Source of the DNA: Mesorhizobium prunaredense
GTDB taxonomy: Bacteria; Pseudomonadota; Alphaproteobacteria; Rhizobiales; Rhizobiaceae
Length of the DNA: 64,000 bases
Direction of reading: 5' to 3'
NCBI RefSeq assembly: GCF_900156895.1
Contig: NZ_FTPD01000009.1
Location: forward strand, 21,965 to 85,964
Shown: one piece after another, positions 33,948-45,031 of the stretch
Layout of the letters: the number at the start of each line of letters is the position of its first letter
How positions within the stretch are numbered: position 1 is the first letter of the stretch
The notes under the pieces: model-generated
The model's database searches: none
Told to the model about the DNA's origin: nothing
Seen by the model: only the letters and a program-made list of their open reading frames with translations
Translations under genes and position numbers: made by a program

Positions 33948-35982
33948 GCGGTGCCGGTGGCCTGCCGCGCACGCCAGCAGTGCCAGCCGATCCAGGCGAC
34001 AGATAGCGCCCAGCCGGCTTCGTCGGTGACAGGCAGTGCGGCAACCAGCAACACGCCGGCGGCGAAGGCGACGAGACGTTCCCACCAGGCCATGCGGCGG
34101 GCCAGGAACCCGACAGCGGCCGCGCCCCACAGGGCAATGCCCATGCATGCCTTGACAACGACATAGGCGACCTCGACGGGATAACCGAACTGGGCGGCGA
34201 TCGGACCGGCGTCCTGCAGCATCAGCGCCGGGGTATAGACCGCCATGAACGGCACGACGAAGCCGGCGACGGCAAGCTTGGTGGCCTGGATGCCGATCTT
34301 GAGACCGCTCTCCTTGGCCATCGGCGCAGCGGCGAAGGCGGCCAGCGCCACCGGCGGGGTGAGATCGGCCATGATGCCGAAATAGAAAACGAACATGTGG
34401 CTGACCAGCAGCGGCACGTCGAGTGACAGCAGTGCCGGTCCGGCCAGCGACGAGGTGATGATGTAGTTGGGGATCGTCGGGATGCCCATGCCGAGTATCA
34501 GGCAGGTGAGCATCGTCAGCACCAGCGACAGGAACAGATTGTTCTCGCCGATGGAGATGATCCAGCCGATGAAGGTGGAGGCGATGCCGGTGAGCGTCAA
34601 GGTGCCGATGACGACGCCGACGATGGCGCAGGCGATGCCGACCGGCAACGCGTTCTTTGCTCCCTCGGCAAGCGAATCTATGCATATCTGCAGCGTCTCG
34701 CGTCCGCCCCTGAAGGTGACGCAGGCGACGACGAGCCCAGCGATGACAAAACTCAGGATGTCGACGCCGAACCTCATGAAGGAGGCGGCAGCAAGCCCCA
34801 GCGCCAGCCAGAAGACGATGCGGAAGGCAAGCGGCCCGATCAAAGCCGCCAGCGGCGTGCCGAGGATGAGCACGATTGTCAGCGCCAGCCCCATGGTGCC
34901 GGCGAAGATCTTCTCACCGCATGCCACGGATTGGGCAGGTCCGCCTTGGCCATGCCCTGCAGGCCGGCCTTGCCGGCTTCCAGGTACACTTGCCAGAAGC
35001 AGGCGCCGAAATAGAGCAGCGCCGGGATGATCGCTGCCTTGACCACCTCGGCATAGGGGATGTTCAGCGTCTCGGCCATGATGAAGGCGACCGCGCCCAT
35101 CACCGGCGGCATGATCTGGCCGCCCATCGAAGAGGTCGCCTCGACCCCGCCGGCGAAAGCCGAACGGAAGCCGAAGCGCTTCATCAGCGGAATGGTGAAC
35201 TGGCCGCTGGCCACCACATTGGCGACGCCGGAGCCGGAAATGGTGCCCATCAGCGCCGACGACAGAACGCAGACCTGGGCCGGGCCGCCGCGCCACGTGC
35301 CGACCAGGCCAAGCGCGAAATCGTTGAACAATGCGATCATGCCGGCGCGTTCGAGAAAGGCGGCGAAGACGACGAAGATGAAGATATAGGCGGCCGAGAC
35401 GTAGACCGGCGTGCCGTAGATGCCTTCGGTGCCAAAGGCGAAGGTGTCGATGAGCTGTGCGAAATCATAGCCGCGATGGATGAAGGGCGGCGGCAGGTGA
35501 TTGCCGAAGAAAACGTAGGCGAGAAAGATCAAGGCGATCAGGGCAAGCGGTAGCCCCATCAGCCGCCGCGCGGCCTCGAAGACCAGCACGACCAGCACCG
35601 TGCCGACGATCAGGTCCGGCGTGGTGAGGAAGCCGGAGCGCCGGATGAGATCGGCATAGAACACCCAATTGTAGAGGCCGGTGGCAAAGCCGAGCAGACC
35701 GAGCGTCCAGAATGCTGCTTTGGCCGGTGTGCTTGTGGCGCGCAGGTTGGCGATCAGGCCGAAGCCGAGCAGCAGCAAGAAGCCGACATGCATGGCGCGC
35801 ACCACCTGGCTTGGCAGGCTGCCATAGGCGGCGATGTAGATCTGGAAGATGGAGAAGGCGATGGCGATGAGAAACGCGGCTTTGCCGGCGATGCCGTCGC
35901 CGAAACCCGGCGGCAGGCCTTCGAGCGGGGCTTCGGCGGTGGGGGAAAGAACGGTCGGCGTTTCGGGATGGGCGTCGGTCAT
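33944..35982 (-). pseudogene. TRAP transporter fused permease (4TM/12TM), frameshifted
   Basis: A DctQ/DctM-fused TAXI-type TRAP permease read from MTDAHPETPT at 35982. The first frame runs through the GTISGSGVANVVASG and QIMPPVMGAVAF signatures, then stops at 34879. The remaining half, with GMGIPTIPNYIITSSLAGPAL and ADLTPPVALAAFAAAPMA, continues in another frame to 33944. At the junction near 34905-34916, NPWHAV is followed almost at once by FAGTMGLAL: the expected linker and one transmembrane helix (roughly 25-30 residues) are missing, and the frame shifts. Both halves are otherwise well preserved, which suggests recent loss. Confidence 0.85.
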
Positions 35983-36018
35983 TGGCGGGTTCCTGGCGGG
36001 GCGCAATCCTGGGCGCAA

Positions 36019-36150
36019 TCCCTCCCCCTTGAGGGGAGGTGCCGAGCGAAGCGAGGCGGTGGGATCGGTTCAGGCCGCGCACTGCCGCAACGACCCCATC
36101 CGTCCATCCGCCTTCGGCGGCTGTCCACCCTCCCCTCAAGGGGAGGGAAG
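36019..36150. repeat. Paired-palindrome intergenic repeat
   Basis: The left arm CCTCCCCCTTGAGGGGAGGT pairs with the right arm CACCCTCCCCTCAAGGGGAG about 90 bp later, and the interior carries GAGCGAAGCGAGGCG and a CGCCTTCGGCGG hairpin. It separates the TAXI binding-protein gene from the permease gene. Confidence 0.75.
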
Positions 36151-36155
36151 CGGCC

Positions 36156-37115
36156 CTATTTCACCAATCCCTTTTCCTTGTAATACCGCTCGGCGCCGGG
36201 ATGCAGCGGCACCGGCATGCCGTCGAGCGCCTTGGTCATGTCGATCGCCTTGGCGGCGGCGTGGGCAGCAGTGAGCTGGTCGAGACTTTCGAACAGCAGC
36301 TTGGTCATCTGATAGCCGGTCTCGTCGGAGACTTCGGCGTGGGTGATGAGGAAATTGCCGACGGCGGCGGTCGCAACGTCCTCGGTCTGGCCCTCATAGG
36401 TGCCCTTGGGAATGGTCACCGAAAGATAGGGCGAGCCGATCTTGGCGACGTCCTGCGCCGGTACGGCGACGACGTTGATCGGCACCGAAGTGGCGAGGTC
36501 GCGGATCGAGGCGACGCCGAGGCCGGCCGATTGCAGCGTGGCGTCGAGCTGGCGGTTCTTGATCAGTTCGACCGATTCGGCGAAGGGCAGATACTCGACC
36601 CGTCCGAGATCCTCGTATTTCAGCCCGGCGGCGGCGAAGATGGCGCGGGCGTTGAGCTCGGTGCCGGAGGCCGGCGCGCCGACCGACAGGCTCTTGCCCT
36701 TGAGGTCGGCAAGCGTCTTGATGCCGGACTCCTTGCTGGCAACGATCTGGATATAGTTGGGATAGATGGCGGCGACGCCGCGCAGCTTGTCGAGCTTGCC
36801 CGGGAAGCCGGCTTCGGTGTTGCCCTCGGCGGCCAGTTTGACGGCATCACCGAGCGCGAAGGCGATCTCGCCCTTGCCCTGCTGCAACAGGTTGAGGTTC
36901 TCGACCGAGGCCTTCGTCGCCTGCACCTGGGTGCGGGCGCCCTCAATGCCCTTGCCGTAGATTTCCGACAGTGCGACGCCAAGCGGATAATAGACGCCCG
37001 AGGTGCCGCCGGTCAGCACGTTGATAAATTCCTGCGCCTTGGCCGACACCGCGCCAAGGCCCAGCGAAAGCGCCAGCGCGCCGGCGGCAATAAATTTCGT
37101 CCTGAAATTGTGCAT
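36156..37115 (-). CDS. TAXI-family TRAP transporter substrate-binding protein
   Basis: A 319-residue periplasmic protein with a signal peptide (KFIAAGALALSLGLGAVSAKA) and the TAXI signature INVLTGGTSGVYYPLGVALS, then ATKASVENLNLLQQG and IGSPYLSVTIP. It delivers an unknown ligand to a TRAP permease, encoded downstream (but broken). The ATG at 37115 has AGGGAGGAGATC, a strong ribosome-binding site, and the longer frame to 37700 has no support. Its transporter partner is probably inactive. Confidence 0.94.
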   Translation of the reverse strand: MHNFRTKFIAAGALALSLGLGAVSAKAQEFINVLTGGTSGVYYPLGVALSEIYGKGIEGARTQVQATKASVENLNLLQQGKGEIAFALGDAVKLAAEGNTEAGFPGKLDKLRGVAAIYPNYIQIVASKESGIKTLADLKGKSLSVGAPASGTELNARAIFAAAGLKYEDLGRVEYLPFAESVELIKNRQLDATLQSAGLGVASIRDLATSVPINVVAVPAQDVAKIGSPYLSVTIPKGTYEGQTEDVATAAVGNFLITHAEVSDETGYQMTKLLFESLDQLTAAHAAAKAIDMTKALDGMPVPLHPGAERYYKEKGLVK

Positions 37116-37355
37116 GTGATCTCCTCCCTGAAATATCTGCCACCGCGCGACCCGAGGCGAGTTTAGACAGCGGACAGGAAATGCCAACCCGCAATTGCGC
37201 CGATTAGACCAACGGTTGATGCCGCTGGATATGCAGGCTTGCAAGAGATGCCACCCGGGCCGAAAAGATTTTCGCAGCGCCTGTCGAAATCGGGCAACGA
37301 TGCGCGACATTGGTGCGGCCGGCAACGACGCGGCCTTCGAAAATAGGAGAAGACC

Positions 37356-37709
37356 ATGCGATACATGCTTTTGATCTACGTGAACGAAGCCTCGATGGCG
37401 GCTGCGCCGACGGAGAAGACCTACGAGATCAGCGCAGCCTATGGCGCCTATACCGAGGCGTTGAAGAAGTCCGGCTCCTGGTTGGCCGGCGACCGGCTGA
37501 AGCCGACCCAAGCCGCGACCTCGGTGCGGATGGCCAACGGCAAGACCAACGTGCTCGACGGTCCCTATGCCGATACCAAGGAGCAGCTCGCCGGTTTCTA
37601 CATGATCGAGGCGGAGGACGCCGACGCGGCTATTGCCTGGGCGGCGCGATGCCCAGCTGCCAGCACCGGCACGGTCGAGGTGCGGCCGATCTGGGAACAA
37701 ACCATGTGA
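37356..37709 (+). CDS. YCII/DGPF-family protein (ECF42 partner)
   Basis: A 117-residue alpha-beta protein with the motif LDGPYADTKEQLAGFYMIEA, the DGPF signature of YCII-like proteins. Its ATG has AGGAG eight bases upstream. The stop codon overlaps the start of the sigma-factor gene, so the two are coupled. In such pairs the DGPF protein is thought to assist or modulate an ECF42 sigma factor, but the mechanism is not known to me for this lineage. Confidence 0.9.
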   Translation: MRYMLLIYVNEASMAAAPTEKTYEISAAYGAYTEALKKSGSWLAGDRLKPTQAATSVRMANGKTNVLDGPYADTKEQLAGFYMIEAEDADAAIAWAARCPAASTGTVEVRPIWEQTM

Positions 37710-38959
37710 TGACGAATGACCCGGAGATCGCGCGGGCGGCGGCGGAAGCGGCCGCCCGGCAAAGCTACGGCAAGCTGATCGCCTATCTCGCGGCGCGCAT
37801 GCGCGACGTGGCCGGCGCCGAGGACGCGCTGGCCGACGCCTTTGCGGCGGCGCTGGAGCGCTGGCCGCAAACCGGCGTGCCGCAGAAGCCGGAAGCCTGG
37901 CTGCTGGCGGTGGCGCGCCGACGCCGCGTCGATGCGATCCGGCGGCGGCTGACCAGCGAGGCGAGCCGCGACCATCTCAGGCTGATCGCCGAGGAGATCG
38001 AGGCACATATGGCCTATGAAGACCTGCCCGACTGGCGGCTGCGGCTGATGTTTGCGTGCGCCCATCCGGCGATCGAAGCCGGCGTGCGCGCGCCGCTGAT
38101 CCTGCAGACCATTCTGGGCTTCGACGCAGCGACGATCGCCTCGGCCTTCCTGGTGTCGCCGGCAACGATGGGCCAGCGGCTGGTGCGCGCCAAAAGCCGC
38201 ATCCGCGAGACCGGCATTCCGTTCCGGGTGCCGGAGCGGGCAGAGCTTGGCGAGCGGCTGGATGCGGTGCTGGAAGCGATCTACGCCGCGTTCGCCGAAG
38301 GCTGGTCCGACCCCGCCGGCACCGAAACCCGGCGCCGCAATCTCGCGACCGAAGGCATCTGGCTCGGCCGGCTGGTAGCCTCGCTGATGCCGGATGAGCC
38401 GGAAGCGCTTGGCCTGCTGGCGCTGATGCTGTTTGCAGAGGCGCGGCGTGCGGCGCGGCGCAACGTCGCCGGAGACTATGTGCCTTTAGCCGAGCAGGAG
38501 CTTGGGCTGTGGGACGGTGCCTTGATTGACGAAGCGGAGGCATTGCTGAAGCACGCCGCGGCCAAGGGCGTCGTCGGCCGCTATCAACTCGAGGCAGCCG
38601 TGCAATCCGCCCATACGACAAGGCGGCTGACGGGGCGGACCGACTGGGCCGCGATCAAACAGCTCTATGATGCGCTGTCGGTGATTGCCGGCTCGCCTGT
38701 GGTCTCGATCAACCGCGCGGTGACCATTGCCGAGGCCGACGGCGCCGCGGCGGGATTGAGTGCACTTGATGAGCTTGCCGACGACAAACGGCTGCATGTT
38801 TATCAGCCTTATTGGGCCGCCCGCGCGGGCCTTCTGGCCAGGCTCGGCAAAACTCGGGAGGCTACTGAGGCCTATGACCGGGCGATCGGCCTCGAACGCG
38901 ACCCGGCCGTGCGCCGGTTCCTGCAGGCACGACGGGCTGGGCTCGCAGCCGAAGAATGA
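37709..38959 (+). CDS. ECF42-type RNA polymerase sigma factor
   Basis: A 416-residue sigma factor. Residues 1-165 hold sigma-70 regions 2 and 4 (QSYGKLIAYLAARMRDV, AEDALADAFAAALERWP, LILQTILGFDAATIASAFLVS). A long C-terminal extension (about 180-416) with helical repeats, including the conserved LMLFAEARRAAR and the YQLEAAVQSAH motif, is characteristic of ECF42. There is no anti-sigma gene. The ATG at 37709 overlaps the YCII stop. It directs transcription of an unknown target set. Confidence 0.92.
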   Translation: MTNDPEIARAAAEAAARQSYGKLIAYLAARMRDVAGAEDALADAFAAALERWPQTGVPQKPEAWLLAVARRRRVDAIRRRLTSEASRDHLRLIAEEIEAHMAYEDLPDWRLRLMFACAHPAIEAGVRAPLILQTILGFDAATIASAFLVSPATMGQRLVRAKSRIRETGIPFRVPERAELGERLDAVLEAIYAAFAEGWSDPAGTETRRRNLATEGIWLGRLVASLMPDEPEALGLLALMLFAEARRAARRNVAGDYVPLAEQELGLWDGALIDEAEALLKHAAAKGVVGRYQLEAAVQSAHTTRRLTGRTDWAAIKQLYDALSVIAGSPVVSINRAVTIAEADGAAAGLSALDELADDKRLHVYQPYWAARAGLLARLGKTREATEAYDRAIGLERDPAVRRFLQARRAGLAAEE

Positions 38960-39021
38960 GGTCCGGGAAAGGCCGGGGTCAGACATGATCCGATGTTTGG
39001 GATCTAAGGCCGAGCGCTGGC

Positions 39022-39197
39022 GCCGCCCCTCATTGCCCTGCCGGGCATTTCTCCCCGTAAACGGGGAGAAAGAGGCTGGTCGCGGTGTCGGCGCTTTTTT
39101 CTGCAACGCTGGCGATTGGCGAACCCGTCAATGAGAGCGCCCCCCTCGCCCCGTTTACGGGGAGAGGATGCCGGCAGGCAGGTGAGGGGCGGCGCCG
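39022..39197. repeat. Paired-palindrome intergenic repeat (type B, copy 1)
   Basis: The left arm (GCCGCCCCTCATTGCCCTGC, continuing to TCTCCCCGTAAACGGGGAGA at 39047-39071) is the inverted partner of the right arm 39145-39197 (CCCCGTTTACGGGGAGAGGA to GGCAGGTGAGGGGCGGCGCC). The same element recurs at 59908-60083. No gene is present between 38960 and 39271. Confidence 0.8.
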
Positions 39198-39271
39198 GCT
39201 TCGACAATTAGCGGGCGCTACGGAAGCGGCAGGAAACCGCAACCGCAGGCCGGCACAAATACCAATGTGCC

Positions 39272-40252
<981 letters not shown>

Positions 40253-40541
40253 TGGTTTCGCTCCCAAGGGTCAGGCAATTAAGTGAGTCAGGCAACTAAG
40301 TCTCGACCAGGCAGGATAAAGCCTTCGGCCGCGCAAGCTAGTCTGCCGTTTGAAAATATCCGACGGGTCGCATGCTGAATACATCCTCGCCCGCAGGTGA
40401 CGCGCCAGATGCAACCGCTGCCGTCCTTTGGCCACCGCAGCACCGGCCGGTCGGCCCCAGGCCGCGTAGCCGGAGACGACGAAGCCGGTCATGAAATCCT
40501 CATGTTCGCCGGTCGGCTTGCCGTCCTTGAACCTTTCGGGC

Positions 40542-40739
40542 TCAGTTTCCGGCGGCGTAGAAATCGTCGTCGAGGCGCTTTTCCAGCGCGACGAGATCGG
40601 CCGGCAGCGGCAGGCCCATGGCGCGCATCTCCCCCAGCTTTTCGCGCAGCTGCTCCTGCACTTCATGCTGATCCTCGGGCTGGTTGATCATCTGCTCAAG
40701 CAACAGGCTGATCTGAGCCTTGAATGATTCCAGCGCCAT
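40542..40739 (-). CDS. Conserved small protein
   Basis: A 65-residue acidic/helical protein (MALESFKAQISLLLEQMI, then QLREKLGEMRAMGLPLPADLVALEKRL). The region AMGLPLPADLV looks like a rhizobial conserved small family of unknown function. A strong ribosome-binding site (AAGGAGAAAAAA) precedes the ATG. It lies between cysK and hrcA on the same strand. The 40253-40541 gap downstream holds only two tandem copies of GTCAGGCAAYTAAGT. Confidence 0.75.
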   Translation of the reverse strand: MALESFKAQISLLLEQMINQPEDQHEVQEQLREKLGEMRAMGLPLPADLVALEKRLDDDFYAAGN

Positions 40740-40822
40740 TTTTTTCTCCTTGAGGTTCCCTTAAGCGTGTCGCGTTGGAAGGGATCCGTGCGACACGCTT
40801 CGGTTTTTTTGGGCGACATGCA

Positions 40823-41938
40823 TTATCGCAGCATGCGGGAAATAAGCTGCGCGGTATAGTCGACCATCGGCACGATGCGTGCATAGTTCAGCCGGGTCGG
40901 GCCGATGACGCCGAGCGCGCCGATGACGCGGGCGTCCTTGTCGCGATAGGGCGCCACGACCAGCGACGAGCCCGACAGCGAAAACAGCTTGTTTTCCGAG
41001 CCGATGAAGATGCGCACGCCGGAGCCTTCCTCGGCGAGGTCGAGAAGCTGGATCAGCCCGTCCTGCGTCTCCAGATCCTCGAACAAATGCCGCAGCAACT
41101 CGATGTCGGCCTGGGCGGTGACATTTTCCAGCAGATTGGCGCGGCCGCGCACGATGAGACGCGCCGGCAAGCCGCTCTCGGCGCCTGCCCAGACCGCAAG
41201 GCCCTTCTCGACCAAATCCTGCGACAGCGTATCGAGGGCGGCCTTGGTCTCTTCCTTGATGCGGGCGATCTCGACCCGCGCCTCGGCCAGCGTGCGACCG
41301 CGGATATGGGCATTGAGGAAATTCGAGGCTTCGTGCAGTTGCGAGACGGTGATGCCGACAGGCAGGTCGACGACGCGGTTTTCGACGTCGCCGTTCTGCG
41401 ACACAAGCACGGCCAGCGCCTTGTTCGGCTCGAGCTGGATGAATTCGATATGCTTGAGCGCCACCTCGTTCTTGGCGGCAAGCACGAGGCCGGCGCCGCG
41501 CGACATGCCGGACAGCATCTGGCTCGCCTCGGTGAGCATGTGCTCCAGCGTCGCACCAGAGCCGGAGGCGCGCACCTGCGCCTCGATGGTGCGGCGCTCC
41601 TCGTCGGAGAGATCGCCAAGCTCCATAAAGGCATCGACGAAGAAGCGCAGGCCGGCCTGGGTCGGCAATCGGCCGGCTGAGATATGCGGCGCGTAGATCA
41701 GGCCGAGATGCTCGAGATCGCTCATCACATTGCGGATGGTGGCCGGCGAAAGCGACGACGGCAGGATACGCGACAGGCTGCGCGAGCCGACCGGCTCGCC
41801 GTCCTTCAGATAGGAATCGACAATGCGCCGAAAGATGTCGCGCGAGCGCATGTCGAGCGATTGAAGGGCGGGCGATTGAAGCGCGGGCGATTGGAGCGCT
41901 GCCGCCGACTGGGAACCGGGATCGACTGCCTTGGTCAT
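40823..41938 (-). CDS. hrcA: Heat-inducible transcription repressor HrcA
   Basis: A 371-residue repressor of chaperone operons. The winged helix is near residues 30-100 (RDIFRRIVDSYLKDGEPVGSRSLSR, RNVMSDLEHLGLI), then the GAF-like dimer domain, ending RMLR. The N-terminal extension contains a short tandem repeat (ALQSP, three copies). The ATG at 41938 (MTKAVDPGSQ) is preferred, since upstream frame content lacks family match. No CIRCE operator was found in the window. It is divergent from rph, with 136 bp between. Confidence 0.94.
   Translation of the reverse strand: MTKAVDPGSQSAAALQSPALQSPALQSLDMRSRDIFRRIVDSYLKDGEPVGSRSLSRILPSSLSPATIRNVMSDLEHLGLIYAPHISAGRLPTQAGLRFFVDAFMELGDLSDEERRTIEAQVRASGSGATLEHMLTEASQMLSGMSRGAGLVLAAKNEVALKHIEFIQLEPNKALAVLVSQNGDVENRVVDLPVGITVSQLHEASNFLNAHIRGRTLAEARVEIARIKEETKAALDTLSQDLVEKGLAVWAGAESGLPARLIVRGRANLLENVTAQADIELLRHLFEDLETQDGLIQLLDLAEEGSGVRIFIGSENKLFSLSGSSLVVAPYRDKDARVIGALGVIGPTRLNYARIVPMVDYTAQLISRMLR
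41856..41900. repeat. Short tandem repeat in hrcA N-terminus
   Basis: About three copies of a 15-base unit (GATTGAAGCGCGGGC-type) encode ALQSP repeats, the last copy diverged. Confidence 0.7.
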
Positions 41939-42074
41939 TTCGAGCAAAATACCTCCGGCCCAAGGATATAGACATCGACTGCGACCGCGCAACTGGTCCA
42001 TTTTCCTTTGCGCCTCTCGTCGCGTGCGGCTACAAGCCGGCCACGAATCCTAAAACGACAAGAAAGAAGCCTGA

Positions 42075-42791
42075 ATGCGCCCTTCCAAACGCCAATTCGA
42101 CGAAATGCGCGCCATCTCCTTTGAGCGCGGCGTCTCCAAGCACGCGGAAGGCTCGTGCCTGGTGAAGTTCGGCGACACCCACGTGCTGTGCACCGCCAGC
42201 CTCGAGGAAAAGGTGCCGGGCTGGATGCGCAATTCCGGCAAGGGCTGGGTGACGGCGGAGTACGGCATGCTGCCGCGCTCGACCGGCGAGCGCATGCGCC
42301 GCGAGGCTTCGGCTGGCAAGCAAGGCGGCCGCACACTGGAAATCCAGAGGCTGATCGGCCGTTCGCTGCGCGCAGTGGTCGATCTGCAGGCGCTGGGTGA
42401 GCAGCAGATCACCGTCGACTGCGACGTGATCCAGGCCGATGGCGGCACGCGCACCGCCTCGATCACCGGCGGCTGGGTGGCGCTTTACGACTGCCTGCGC
42501 TGGATGGAAGCCCGGCAGATGGCCAGCGTCGCCAAGGTGCTGAAGGACCATGTCGCGGCTATCTCCTGCGGCATCCACGACGGACAGCCGGTCATCGACC
42601 TCGACTATCTTGAGGATTCAGCGGCCGGCACCGACGCCAATTTCGTCATGACCGGCAAGGGCGGCATCGTCGAGATCCAAGGCACGGCCGAGGGCGAGCC
42701 TTTCTCGGAAGAGCAATTTGCGGCGCTGATGGAATTGGCCAAGAAAGGTATTACGCGACTGGTCAGCCTGCAGCAGATGGCTGTAGCTTAA
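42075..42791 (+). CDS. rph: Ribonuclease PH
   Basis: A 238-residue 3'-5' phosphorolytic exoribonuclease that trims tRNA 3' ends. It starts [12 protein letters not shown] and holds the phosphate-binding [10 protein letters not shown] region and the [11 protein letters not shown] motif. Length is typical. It opens the operon rph-VOC-rdgB-hemW and is divergent from hrcA. Confidence 0.96.
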   Translation: MRPSKRQFDEMRAISFERGVSKHAEGSCLVKFGDTHVLCTASLEEKVPGWMRNSGKGWVTAEYGMLPRSTGERMRREASAGKQGGRTLEIQRLIGRSLRAVVDLQALGEQQITVDCDVIQADGGTRTASITGGWVALYDCLRWMEARQMASVAKVLKDHVAAISCGIHDGQPVIDLDYLEDSAAGTDANFVMTGKGGIVEIQGTAEGEPFSEEQFAALMELAKKGITRLVSLQQMAVA

Positions 42792-42798
42792 CCCTGTC

Positions 42799-43209
42799 AT
42801 GACTCCTTCCGCCATCCTCGAATCAGCGCTGTACGTCACGGACCTCGCTGCCGCGGAAAAATTCTACACCGATGTGCTCGGGCTCGATCTGCTGGGCAAG
42901 GTCGACGGCAGGCATCTTTTCTTCCGTTGCGGGGACGGCGTGCTGCTCATCTTCAACGCCGAGGCGACCAAGGTGCCGCCAGCGCCCGATGCCAAGCTGA
43001 AAGTGCCGCCGCACGGCACGGTCGGCGACGGCCATCTCTGCTTTGCGGCGAGCGCGGACGAGATCGTGCGCTGGAGAGCGCATCTCGAGCGGAAGAAAAT
43101 CGCCATCGAAAGCGAGTTCGAATGGCCGCAGGGTGGCCGCTCGATCTATATTCGCGACCCCTCCGGCAATTCGATCGAATTCGCCGAACCAAGAATCTGG
43201 GGCATCTGA
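42799..43209 (+). CDS. VOC-family (glyoxalase/bleomycin) protein
   Basis: A 136-residue VOC-fold protein. It opens [25 protein letters not shown], with [17 protein letters not shown] and the closing [17 protein letters not shown] (seen as [13 protein letters not shown]). It may bind a metal (His/Glu positions) and act as an isomerase or resistance protein, but no substrate is known. Starts 7 bp after rph and overlaps the rdgB start by 1 bp. Confidence 0.9.
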   Translation: MTPSAILESALYVTDLAAAEKFYTDVLGLDLLGKVDGRHLFFRCGDGVLLIFNAEATKVPPAPDAKLKVPPHGTVGDGHLCFAASADEIVRWRAHLERKKIAIESEFEWPQGGRSIYIRDPSGNSIEFAEPRIWGI

Positions 43210-43856
43210 TGCATTCGCTTGATGGACATGAGATCGTTGTCGCCAGCTACAATGCCGGCAAATTGCGCGAATTCGCCGATCTGATGGCGCCGTTCGGCAT
43301 AGAAGCGAAGTCGGCCAAGGAATATGGCCTGCCGGAGCCGGACGAGACCGGCACCACCTTCGAGGAGAACGCCTATATCAAGGCCTTTGCCGCCGCCAAG
43401 GCGACAGGCCTGCCGGCATTGTCGGACGATTCCGGCCTGTGTGTCGATGCGCTGGGCGGAGCGCCCGGCGTCTACACCGCCAACTGGGCCGAGGCGCCGG
43501 ACGGGGCCCGCGACTTCGGCATGGCGATGCAGCGAGCTGAAGTGGCGTTGCAGGAAATCGGCGCGGTTGATCCAGCGCAGCGCAAGGGCCGCTTCGTCGC
43601 CGTCATCTGCCTGGCCTTTCCCGACGGCGCGGCCGAATATTTCCGTGGCGAAGTCAAGGGCACGCTGGTATGGCCGCCGCGCGGCGAACTCGGCTTCGGC
43701 TACGACCCGGTGTTCGTGCCGGACGGTTTCGAAAAGACCTTCGGCGAGATGACCGCAGAGGAGAAACATGGCTGGAAGCCCGGCCAGCCGACGGCATTGT
43801 CGCATCGCGCTCGCGCCTTCCAGAAATTCGCGCAGGCCAGACTGGATTTGGCGTGA
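43209..43856 (+). CDS. rdgB: Non-canonical purine NTP pyrophosphatase RdgB
   Basis: A 215-residue HAM1/RdgB enzyme that hydrolyses dITP/XTP to monophosphate, protecting DNA. Motifs are [13 protein letters not shown] (about residue 10), [13 protein letters not shown] and [13 protein letters not shown]. It overlaps the VOC stop by 1 bp. A second overlap (GTGA) leads into hemW. Confidence 0.95.
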   Translation: MHSLDGHEIVVASYNAGKLREFADLMAPFGIEAKSAKEYGLPEPDETGTTFEENAYIKAFAAAKATGLPALSDDSGLCVDALGGAPGVYTANWAEAPDGARDFGMAMQRAEVALQEIGAVDPAQRKGRFVAVICLAFPDGAAEYFRGEVKGTLVWPPRGELGFGYDPVFVPDGFEKTFGEMTAEEKHGWKPGQPTALSHRARAFQKFAQARLDLA

Positions 43857-43867
43857 TCGGCCGTGAA

Positions 43868-45031
43868 ATGACCATGTTGCTCGACCGCAGCCCCGGTTTC
43901 GGCGTCTACGTTCACTGGCCGTTCTGCGCGGCCAAGTGCCCCTATTGCGACTTCAACAGCCATGTCCGCCACCAGCCGGTCGACCAGGAGCGTTTTGCGC
44001 GCGCTTTCGAGACCGAGCTTGCGACAATGCGCAACCGCACCGGACCGCGCGAGGTGACCAGCATTTTTCTCGGCGGCGGCACGCCATCGCTGATGAAGCC
44101 GCAAACCGTGGCGACGGTGCTGGACGCGGTGGCGAAGAGCTGGACAGTGCCTGCCGGCATAGAGGTGACGCTGGAAGCCAACCCGTCTTCGGTCGAGGCC
44201 GAGCGCTTTCGCGGCTACCGGGCGGCAGGCGTCAACCGGGTGTCGCTCGGCGTGCAGGCGCTGAACGACAAGGATCTGCGCTTTCTCGGCCGGCTGCACA
44301 ATGTCGATGAAGCGCTGCATGCAATTGGCCTGGCGCGTGAGATTTTCCCGCGGCTGTCGTTCGATCTGATCTACGCACGGCCCGGCCAGACACCGGAAGC
44401 GTGGCAGGCGGAGCTCGAGCAGGCGATCGGCCACGCCGCCGACCACCTGTCGCTCTACCAGTTGACCATCGAGGAAGGCACGCCGTTCCACGCGCTGCAT
44501 GCGGCCAGGAAATTCGCAATTCCCGACAATGACCATGCCGCCGATCTCTATGCGCTGACGCAGGAGATCACCGCCGCGCATGGGCTGCCGGCCTATGAGA
44601 TTTCGAACCACGCCAGATCAGGCGCCGAAAGCCGGCACAATCTCACCTATTGGCGCTATGGCGAATATGTCGGCGTCGGTCCCGGCGCGCATGGCCGCTT
44701 CGTCGAAAACGGCCGTCGCGTGGTGACGATCGCCGAAAGAATGCCGGAAACCTGGGCCAATCTGGTCGAGGCCAAGGGCCATGGCGTCACCGGCGGCGAG
44801 ATCCTGACGCGCTCGGAAGAGGCCGACGAGTTCCTGTTGATGGGGCTGAGGCTGGCCGAGGGCATCGACCTCTCCCGCTACGAAGCGTTTTCCGGCCGTG
44901 GCCTGTCGACGGCGCGGCTGTCGATGCTGCAGGGCGAGGGGCTGGTGGCGCCGATCGGCAATGCCCGCCTGCGCGCCACGCCGGCCGGCATGATCGTGCT
45001 AGACGCCGTGGTGGCGGATCTGGCGCGGTAA
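43868..45031 (+). CDS. hemW: Radical SAM protein HemW
   Basis: A 387-residue radical SAM protein with the CAAKCPYCDFN cluster motif (Cys 21-28). The HemW-type C-terminal region has HNLTYWRYGEYVGVGPGAHGR. HemW proteins are heme chaperones related to oxygen-independent coproporphyrinogen oxidases. The ATG at 43868 (MTMLLDRS) is used, while a GTG at 43853 overlapping rdgB (GTGA) is a possible alternative. The core operon would continue to rsmI in relatives; here about 5.7 kb of other DNA follows. Confidence 0.93.
   Translation: MTMLLDRSPGFGVYVHWPFCAAKCPYCDFNSHVRHQPVDQERFARAFETELATMRNRTGPREVTSIFLGGGTPSLMKPQTVATVLDAVAKSWTVPAGIEVTLEANPSSVEAERFRGYRAAGVNRVSLGVQALNDKDLRFLGRLHNVDEALHAIGLAREIFPRLSFDLIYARPGQTPEAWQAELEQAIGHAADHLSLYQLTIEEGTPFHALHAARKFAIPDNDHAADLYALTQEITAAHGLPAYEISNHARSGAESRHNLTYWRYGEYVGVGPGAHGRFVENGRRVVTIAERMPETWANLVEAKGHGVTGGEILTRSEEADEFLLMGLRLAEGIDLSRYEAFSGRGLSTARLSMLQGEGLVAPIGNARLRATPAGMIVLDAVVADLAR

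Noticed and set aside
37310..37708. Extension of the sigma-factor frame upstream of 37709
   Set aside because: It overlaps the YCII gene in another frame, and the sigma-factor family start is at 37709, overlapping the YCII stop.
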